Origin: Conidiobolus incongruus B7586
Taxonomy: Eukaryota > Entomophthoromycota > Entomophthoromycetes > Entomophthorales > Conidiobolaceae
Reading direction: 5' to 3'
NCBI GenBank assembly: GCA_000697335.1
Contig: JNEM01015421.1
Span: 1-18,182, forward strand
Length of the DNA: 18,182 nucleotides
Shown here: piece by piece, positions 10,800 through 18,182 of the stretch
Position numbering within the stretch: the stretch's first letter is position 1
Layout: every line of letters starts with the position of its first letter
Translations under genes and position numbers: made by a program
Notes under the pieces: generated by a model
Told to the model about the DNA's origin: nothing
Seen by the model: only the letters and a program-made list of their open reading frames with translations
Databases searched by the model: none

Positions 10800-11660
10800 A
10801 AAATAAATAATTAAAACAATAGTTAAAAAGAATATTATTTGGTTAGAAATATATTAGAATTAAAAAATTATGTGAAAAGGTTAATAATAAGGAAGATATA
10901 CTATTAACTTAAGATTCAAATATAAAACCATACCTAATATATAATAATAAAATTAATTTAATATCAGATGATAATAATCAAACCAAATTTTTAGGTTTTT
11001 AAAATATATATGGATATAGATCCTATATCATTTAATATTATAAATAAAAATCAAATACCCTTTAAATAAAATCAAGATAATTATAAAAAATATTTATAAG
11101 ATAATTTAATAATATGAATGATAAATTAAATAATCTAAATAATAATATAATATCAATCAACTTTAGAACTGGTGTTAATATTATTTTTCAATATTATTTA
11201 AATTAATATAATAATACTTTAAATGGTAATCAAAACCATATACAAACTAGAAATATTTATAATTTGCCAATATCAAATTTGAACAAAAATAAATATATAG
11301 ATAAAATACCAAGTAATAATATAGCAAATGAGAAATTTAAAATATTTATAAGTTTATAAACAAATTTATTATTTAAAACCAATAGATGGCAAGTAAATAA
11401 TATAAAAATAAATATAACCATACCAGATATTAGAGTTGAAATTATAATCAATAATAAATATAAGCATAACTTTAAAAATTCAAAATAATCTAAAAGTCAG
11501 TTATCAAATATATAAAGATATACTAATTCTATTATTCAAAAAAAATATAAACATCAATATAAAAATTATAACAAATATATTTTATCTAAATAATATAATA
11601 TTGGATGGCAAGTTAAAGATTAATGATTTATTAAAATGAATAAATATTGTTATTAAAAGA
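10800..11660 (+). pseudogene. Unidentified coding relic inside the transposon
   Basis: The plus strand here keeps long partly open stretches very rich in Asn, Lys and Ile, with interspersed less trivial words such as ISDDNNQTKFLGF (near 10960), NIYNLPISNL (near 11255) and TNRWQVNNIKINITIPDIR (near 11380-11435). A second GWQVKD occurs near 11602. This is more structured than the neighbouring desert and runs in the same direction as the transposase. I do not recognise a family. It could be a second gene of the transposon, a nested element, or a captured host fragment. Stops interrupt it. An opposite-strand open stretch at 11257-11451 is low-complexity hydrophobic and is probably its shadow. Confidence 0.4.
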
Positions 11661-12602
11661 TTAGTTCTCAAAATTCATCTATATTTCTATATAATTTATT
11701 TAATTATAAATTATATAATTAATTTATTCTTTTAAAACTAAATCAATTATATAAATGATATTGAATTACTTAATAAACTAAGTTTTTCTTTTGCCTTTGA
11801 ATTCTTATTATTTTTTATCTTTTATATTATTTTTAAGGTTAAGACTATATTCTATCAGTATTATAATATATTAGCACTATCTAATATAAATCCTAATATA
11901 TCAGCATTGACTCATTTGTTTACGAAGCTTAATTAAACTTAGTTTATATTTACATTATCTTGCCATATTATTAGTACCATATTACTGGCCACACTACTTT
12001 TATATTAAATCTTCCTTTATATTATATTGGTTTCATTATTATTATACTTATGATTTTATTAGATATAAACAATAACATTAATATATATATAATAATATTT
12101 AAAATTATTATTTATAGTTATGTTTAACAAGAGCATAAGGGGTATTAAATAAAATATAAAGTAGTTTTTTATGATATTATAAATGCTATTCATATATTAT
12201 TAAATATATCAATTATATTATCAATTTTTTTTGGTTTTCAAATATAAAATTTATATATGATACAATATAAAGATTAAAAAATATTTTCATATTTTTGATT
12301 TATTATATTATTTTAAACTTTATTATTACAATATATTATTAAATAATATTGATATACTAAGTTTATAATAAAATATTTATTTTTTTAATAAAAATAATCA
12401 ATATTAAATTGATTTGCAAAATATTACAAAATTAAATATTAAATTTGGATTATGATATAGTGGACAAAAAATGTATTATTCATATTTACAATTTAAATTG
12501 ATAAATGATATGTTAATATACCATTGTGTATTATTTAAAACTTTTGGTTTCAAAATTCAAAATTTGATTGGATTTTGTATTGAATTTTTTGAATTTTTCA
12601 AG
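11661..12602. other. Right non-coding part of the transposon
   Basis: A+T-rich sequence between the unidentified relic and the right inverted repeat. One plus-strand stretch near 11740-11935 stays open for about 64 codons without a start codon and with biased Phe/Leu/Ile content. I see no family signature. Nothing else is supportable. Confidence 0.5.
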
Positions 12603-12630
12603 TGGGGCTGAATTTACTGGGTAGACTAAG
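12603..12630 (-). repeat. Right terminal inverted repeat
   Basis: This is the reverse-complement partner of 8149-8176. Read inward it begins CTTAGTCTACCCAG and reaches GCCCCA at the same offset. The TA at 12631-12632 completes the target duplication. Confidence 0.9.
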
Positions 12631-13259
12631 TATTTAACTTTGATCCTTATATTTCGAAAAACCATTCCTGACATATTTGAGTATTTTTAATTCTTGTAAA
12701 AAATTTTGAAAATGATTCTTAGGCTTTGCCCTTGAATAGCAGAAATATATGACTCTCCATTTACTTAATAAATCATAATTGTTAAACTTTTTATTTCGCA
12801 TATACCAAATCCCAGCACTTGGTGATAGCACAAATCGCCAGTTTGATGTATGAATACTTAAATTCAGAAGAAATAATCTTCCTTTGGTGGAAATCAAATC
12901 ATTTAATAGATATCAAAAGCTTTTAAATGTTTATTATGTTTGTTATTAGTATTTCAACTGTTTTTTCCAATTTTTTAAATTTAATCTCACGTTTCTTGTA
13001 TGTGAATTTTGTAATTACTGATGTTAGATTAAAATTCAGTTTCTTCACGTGTTTTTGATCAGGAATCATATCAAAAACATATGCTGGTAAATACTGATCT
13101 AGTTTTACTATTATACAAGCTTAACATGGGTGTTCGAGCTTTATATTGTACCTATCTTTAAAATATTCATCTAAGTAGCTTTTGCTTTGATCTTTAGTTT
13201 GATACTTTATTTTTTTAGCTGAGATTGAAGTTGAATTGATTTTAAGTACTTCGCTCATT

Positions 13260-13307
13260 CTACAATTAACAATTATATCTATTCTTTGTAATATAAAGAT
13301 AACTTAC
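13260..13307 (-). other. Probable relic intron in the Argonaute gene
   Basis: On the minus strand GTAAGT opens at 13307 and TTAATTGTAG closes at 13260, giving a 48-base intron of fungal size with a consensus donor and a TTAAT that could be the branch site. It falls inside the PAZ-coding part. The frame around it is damaged, so the reading frame across the junction cannot be used as proof. Confidence 0.45.
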
Positions 13308-13989
13308 CATTAATGATTTCAGAATTGTTTATTAAATCTGTATAACTGATACTGAATATTTTAAAAATCAAATTAATTAGAGAACCTTTGTAGTATAATA
13401 TAGTTCAAGTATCAATATTTAAGATCATCTTTTCATTTTAAGTCTACCAGATTGATAGAATACCTGATAAATTTTCGGTTTACTGGTTATCTCTCGGCTG
13501 CCTTCTGGGATAATAAAAATGATTTGATTACAAGAAATTTCCCAATGCTTTCTGTTTGAAAACTAGATCTAAACGAATTAAATAATTCAGGGCTTCGTTG
13601 CTCAGAGCTTTTGATTTATTAACGGAATTATTTAATGTATCACTCTTGATTTATTATTTTAAAAGGATTATTATGCAAAATTCTTATTTTGTCTGAATAT
13701 TAAAGCTAAACTAATTATGAGTTAAAATAAAAATAGTATATTTATCCTTACATCTTTTAATAATATATCTACAATTGGAATCGGAATTGAAGTCAACAAG
13801 TTTTCAAAACAACCAAATACCTGAACATATTTGATATCTTTTTTTTAAATTCATTCATTGATGTTGCTTTGATTTTAGAAAACGAACAATATTCAAACCA
13901 TAATGGTAAATGATTTTGGGATACTCTATTTCAAAATCATTAACTTTCAAGTATGTGTTGACCTATGATTTTCTATCCTGGTCATTGAT

Positions 13990-14025
13990 TTAGCTCAGTT
14001 AGCTCAGTTAGTTCAGTTAGTTCAG
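13990..14025. repeat. Four tandem 9-bp units at the Argonaute N terminus
   Basis: TTAGCTCAG occurs twice and TTAGTTCAG twice, head to tail. On the minus strand the unit is three codons, Thr-Glu-Leu, in frame with the Asn-Gln-(stop)-Pro-Gly that marks the start of the N domain. Argonautes commonly carry low-complexity N-terminal extensions, so this is read as part of the relic gene. Confidence 0.75.
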
Positions 14026-14227
14026 TTTGTTGAACTCTATTTGAAAATCAAATAAATATCAAATGCAACAAAATTTAAAGATATTTTAGGATTTATATTT
14101 ATTAAATTCTAATTTTATATCATTAAATTTATCAAAATGTGAAATTTGATAATTTAGTATTAAAACTCAATATTACTAATTTAAGTTACTCATAAAGTTC
14201 CTTAATATTAAGTTACATGATTTATTC

Positions 14228-14561
14228 TGTCACGAGCCAGGTGACTCCCTTCTACCCAAATATCTTTACATCAGCCTAATATTAAAGTTATTTCTCCCTC
14301 GCATACCATCTGCTCCCGCTCTATCTTTTAATTGACCGATGATGCAAGTCACCGGAGAATCTCACGAATCACCTTACCCAACACATTCTATATAAAGCCC
14401 GGAATTAGAGCTATCCTCAACGAGACAAGTTCGATCTGAGTCCTCCCAGTTATTTGACTTAAACCAATAAATCCCTTATCTCTCTAACTCTTACATAGAA
14501 TTCCCCAGATCTCTCTCTTTTATTTAAACTACTCTGGACACAGCTTCATCTAGACGTGTTG
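14228..14561 (+). mobile_element. Second LTR of the same size class (LTR retrotransposon fossil)
   Basis: This is an island of richer composition that opens TGTCACGAG, as the copy at 1267 opens TGTCACGGG, and is 334 bp against 333. The internal order is the same: a TATA block (CTATATAAAGC, near 14389), an AATAAA within AAACCAATAAATCCC (near 14465), and a GGACAC motif about 25 bases before the end. Similarity between the two is patchy, so they look like diverged members of one family. No clear target duplication is seen, so the 3' boundary is approximate. No internal region adjoins it. It lies about 180 bp upstream of the Argonaute relic, where that gene's promoter would have been. Confidence 0.65.
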
Positions 14562-17500
14562 ATACCAAACTTAATATATAGATTGATTTTTAGATTATGG
14601 CTTTACTTATAGTAAAAAACCAGATATATTTAATAACTAGTGAATGATGTGTAATTTTCCAAATGATGATAAATTTTGATTAGATAATATTTTTCAATTA
14701 TATTTTAAAAAGTGTTGAATAATTGTGTAACTTAAGTTTGGTTAGAATCAGATATAGTGGAGAAGTATTAATTATAGTTATGATGTAATAAATTTAGTAA
14801 ATTAATAGTAATTTTATTAGATATTAAGATATAATAATTAATAATGAATAGTATCAAATAATTATATAATGTTGATAGGAATTGTGTCAAATTTTTGAAA
14901 TAGTAGTCATTAACAACAATTAGAGAATAACAGTAAGACTTTGAGAGAAAAGGAGCCATGTTTATTAATTTAAGCAAGAATATATAAAATAAAATTGCAT
15001 ATAAATTGGATTTGGGGATGGATTTTTGTCTAAAGTGTAATTGATTTAATATTGATATAAAAATAAAATCATATAAGAAATTTGACAACTAGTCACTTAG
15101 CGATTTGATAAACTTTATGTTTACATTTTATATGATGGTTATAAATTGGTTTATTATGAATTTTTAAAATTAATATTTAAATATCATTATAGACATTATA
15201 AATTAAATTGACTAATTATGTATAAAAAATATATGATTTTTATTTCAAATTTCAAATTTTCAATAATTCGATTTGAATCCAAAAAATATCCTATAAAATA
15301 TTTAATTTAATTTCGCTTACTATTGTATCATTATATCACCTAACCAAATTAACTTAGGTATATATTAAGTTTGAAAAGCTTCGAAGTGTCAGATATCCTT
15401 TTTTAATTATAGTATTTATAGTTCTATTGATATTTTTAGTAAAAAATTTGATGAAAAAAATACAGATTGAAGTTATCAAAATGGTTGAATAAAAATATTA
15501 ATTTATCATAATAAAATCATACTATTCAGGATATTTTGATTCAGTTGAATAATTTATTATTAGTACATTAAAAAATATTTATTCAGGATGATTATAATTC
15601 AAAAATTTTTCATAGGAATAAATCCGGATATAATATTCTGTTAAAATATTAACTATATAATATATTATATTTAGTATCTAATATAGAATATTAGAAAAAT
15701 ATAAAATATCACATTTTTATTTATAATTACATAATTTAAAGCATAAAGTGATTTAAATATTAGGTTCATTAATTTTATATTTATAATTTAACAAAATAAC
15801 TAAAAATATATTAAAATTAATATAATATTAATATTAAATACCTTCTTTGTTTTTTAATAACAAAATTCAATATTAATAGTGATCGCTTAACCTATTTACA
15901 TAGATTTGTATAATTAATCTTGAAAATTAAGGCTATAATTTTGAAATATAAAGTTAAAATGCTATCAAATTTATTTAATTAAATCCTTAAATTACCAAAA
16001 CAGTCATAATCACAAGGATTAATATTTGGTGAAAATGATGGATATGTTAATAAAGACCATTTTTTTAAATAAACAAATCTTTGATAATATTTACTTCGTA
16101 TATATACCATTGATTATATAAAATAAATGATTTTTCAAATAAATTTTTGTTGTATTAATTTAAAACATTATTTTTAAAAAATATATAATATATTTTATTA
16201 TTAAAAATTATATTTATTTTTAATAATTGGGTTAATATTGATTATTAATATTTATATTTAATTATAACTTCTTTTTAAATAACATATTCTGAAATTAATA
16301 ATAATAGTTTTCATTTTTTTCAAGTATCACTCTTTATATTAAATTATATATCATAGTTCATAGTTTATTTATTAAGATTTTTTTAAGTTTAATAAATTAA
16401 ATAATATAATAATACATATTAATATTTGTATATATCTTATATTTTTTTATTCAATTTTAAATTAAAAGAAATGATATTTATAGATTTGATCATTTAATTA
16501 ATTTCCAGTTTTTTTTATCAAAAAAGATGAAATATATATTAAAATATAAAAATCATAATAATTTTTTACTCAGATATATAAGTGATATTCAAAATAATTT
16601 ATTATTTTTTATTTTTATAATATATTTTAAATTAATAAATACTTAAATATATTTTTTTATTAAATCTTTTGGTTTTAAATTAAGTATAATTATATTGGAT
16701 ATTATATTTTAAAAACCATTGGTTATTAATTATTATTATATAATTGTTATAAATTTTATAAATTAAAATAATTTGGTATATTTTGTTTATTTAAATTAGG
16801 TAAAATTTTAAATTTTATTATATTTAATTATTTTTTTATTTTTTAAGATTTTTTGAAAATTTATTTTTTATAAAATAAATATAATATATTAATATAGAAA
16901 TTAAGTAATGGCACAAATTTAAAATTAAAATTAAATATATAAATTAATATAAAATATATAAAATTTATTAAATAATATAAAATTAATAGTTTTTTTTATT
17001 ATCAATAATTTTTTTCTATACTTGTGATAAGCTTATAATATTGAAAACATAGTTCTTTTTATTAAAGACTGAAATTTGATATTTTACAAACTAATTTAAT
17101 TTATTTGCAAGAATTTTTTTTTGTAAGCTGATTTTTTAATTATCCAAAACAATTATAATTATATGGGTTATAATTAAGTAAATATACTAGATATGGTAAC
17201 TCTCTCTAATTTTTATCATATATAAAATCTTTTATAGCTTTAACTTTATATATTTTATCACTATTATATAAAATAATAATTATCTTTAATTTATATTAAA
17301 ACCACTATTTAAAAATTGTTTTATTTAAAAAATTAATATATAATTTATTATTAATTGATTTCCCTTAAGATATTAAATAAAAAAACCACATACCATTATA
17401 ATCCATTATAATAATTAATATTTTTTTATATTTAAAATACTTATTTATTGAAATTTATAAAGGGGATTAATTTAGCTTTACCTAATATCTTGTTTTATTT

Positions 17501-18182
17501 TTAGATAAAGGATTATATAAAAAAATTTAAGATTTATCAATTATAGGTCTATATTATAAAAACCTTTATTTTTAATTATATTTTAATAAATTTAGTTTAA
17601 CTATAGCTATTCTAATTTTCTTTTAAGCTTTTGTTAAATTATAAGATATTTATTTAGTATTTTTATTAATTAATCTAAGTTTAAATTTAAGTATATATAA
17701 TATACTAATATAATTAATATTAAATTATTTTAATAATTCTTTAATTAAAATAAAAGGGTATTTTTTAATATATTTTTTTACTTTATTAGTAAGTGAAAAA
17801 ATAATAATAGAAATTAATTTTTTAGATTTTGGCAAATTTTAAATAATATCCCTTCTAGCTTTAAAATCACAAATCTAGTAATATATGGTAATTTTAGATA
17901 AAATATAATCTTTATAAGTTATTTGTAAGTTTTAAATGAATTTAAAAGGTTTATAGTTATATTTTAAAAATACAAAAATAAAAACCTTTTGATAATTATT
18001 ATTTAGTTTAAGTATGATTAAATTTAAGTATAAATATTAAAATCAAAATATTTTAATAAAAAAATAATTAAAAATAAATATATAGATAATATATATAATT
18101 TGAAAATATTTATTTTCCTATATATTTTATATATATTTAATCTTTCAAAATATATAATATATTTGAAAAATTAGAAATTAAA
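14562..18182. other. A+T-rich gene-free tract
   Basis: About 3.6 kb of desert. One minus-strand stretch at 14768-15088 stays open for 106 codons, but it starts at TTG, is strongly biased to Leu, Ile, Phe, Tyr and Asn, and shows no recognisable motif. From about 15700 to the end the sequence is close to pure A+T. I find no RNA gene, element end or credible coding region. Confidence 0.6.

Larger units (their letters stand above)
8149..12630 (+). mobile_element. Tc1/mariner-superfamily transposon inserted in the Argonaute gene
   Basis: The element has inverted ends: 8149 reads CTTTGTCTACCCAG and the right end read inward from 12630 gives CTTAGTCTACCCAG. The match continues to GCCCCA on both sides, 22 of 28 positions. 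TA flanks both ends (8147-8148 and 12631-12632), the target duplication expected for this superfamily. The element carries a decayed DD34E transposase on the plus strand. At 4482 bp it is far longer than a typical 1.3-2.3 kb member, so it may contain nested insertions or an accessory gene (see the relic at 10800-11660). Its ends fall exactly between the two halves of an Argonaute gene on the opposite strand. The transposase is too decayed for autonomous activity. The family-level call is firm; the subfamily is not determined. Confidence 0.88.
12633..14050 (-). pseudogene. Argonaute relic, 5' part (N, L1, PAZ, L2, early MID)
   Basis: On the minus strand the domains run in Argonaute order. A Thr-Glu-Leu tandem repeat leads into a damaged RPG motif (near 13984, Arg codon now TGA). 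VNTYLKVNDFEIEYPKIIYHY is the N domain (near 13900-13960). EALNYLIRLDLVF, VFYQSGRLKM and LNIDT lead through linker 1 to PAZ (13600-13410). YLDEYFKDRYNIKLEHP (near 13170), VFDMIPDQKHVKKLN and LTSVITKFTYKKREI (13070-12985) are the PAZ end and linker 2. The last 87-codon open stretch (12634-12897) holds GRLFLLNLSIH, PSAGIWYMRNKKF and LLSKWRVIYF, the linker 2/MID entry (family GVWDMRNKQF). A short GTAAGT...TTAATTGTAG intron may remain. Several frame changes and stops mark it as a pseudogene. No usable start codon is visible. Composition is clearly richer than the flanks. It stops exactly at the transposon's TA and resumes at 8146. Confidence 0.88.

Noticed and set aside
11257-11451. A 64-codon hydrophobic open stretch on the minus strand
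   Set aside because: It is the complement of Asn/Lys-rich sequence in the unidentified plus-strand relic, which yields Ile/Leu/Phe runs by composition.
14562-14640. A primer-binding site and internal region following the LTR at 14228
   Set aside because: No convincing tRNA-complementary start or internal coding region follows, so a solo LTR is the simpler reading.
14768-15088. A 106-codon open stretch on the minus strand
   Set aside because: It starts at TTG, is low-complexity Leu/Ile/Phe/Tyr/Asn-rich and has no motif, so A+T-rich chance or very old decay explains it better than a gene.

Overview
This window looks like nuclear DNA of a fungus with an extremely A+T-rich genome, probably an early-diverging lineage; that last part is a weak inference. 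The fungal call rests on a secreted Ser/Thr-rich protein with a Kre9/Knh1-type domain, a eukaryotic Argonaute relic, a Tc1/mariner transposon and two LTR-type islands. Most of the 18 kb is an A+T desert. The recognisable features stand out as patches of more normal base composition and are mostly fossils. Only one gene looks intact.

Layout. 1-1266 is desert. 1267-1599 is a solo LTR with short flanking duplications. 1706-2380 (minus) is a decayed copy of the Kre9/Knh1-like gene, and 3731-4408 (plus) is its intact paralogue; the two lie head to head and share promoter-like sequence. 4409-7087 is desert. 7088-8146 and 12633-14050 (both minus) are the 3' and 5' parts of a single Argonaute gene. 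They are separated by a 4.48 kb element at 8149-12630 that has matched terminal inverted repeats and a TA target duplication. The element carries a decayed DD34E Tc1/mariner transposase on the plus strand (9541-10721) and an unidentified coding relic (about 10800-11660). 14228-14561 is a second LTR of the same size class. 14562-18182 is desert.

The main result is the split Argonaute. N-terminal, linker, PAZ and early MID sequence lies right of the transposon, and late MID and PIWI sequence lies left of it. Taking the transposon and one TA away leaves the two sides in the same reading frame. The host gene is further broken by stops and frameshifts, and most catalytic PIWI residues are gone. 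A core RNA-silencing gene was therefore cut by a mobile element, or was already dying when the element landed.

No operon-like or pathway organisation is visible. The intact secreted-protein gene is the only likely producer of a protein here. All family assignments were made by eye from motifs, without any database search.
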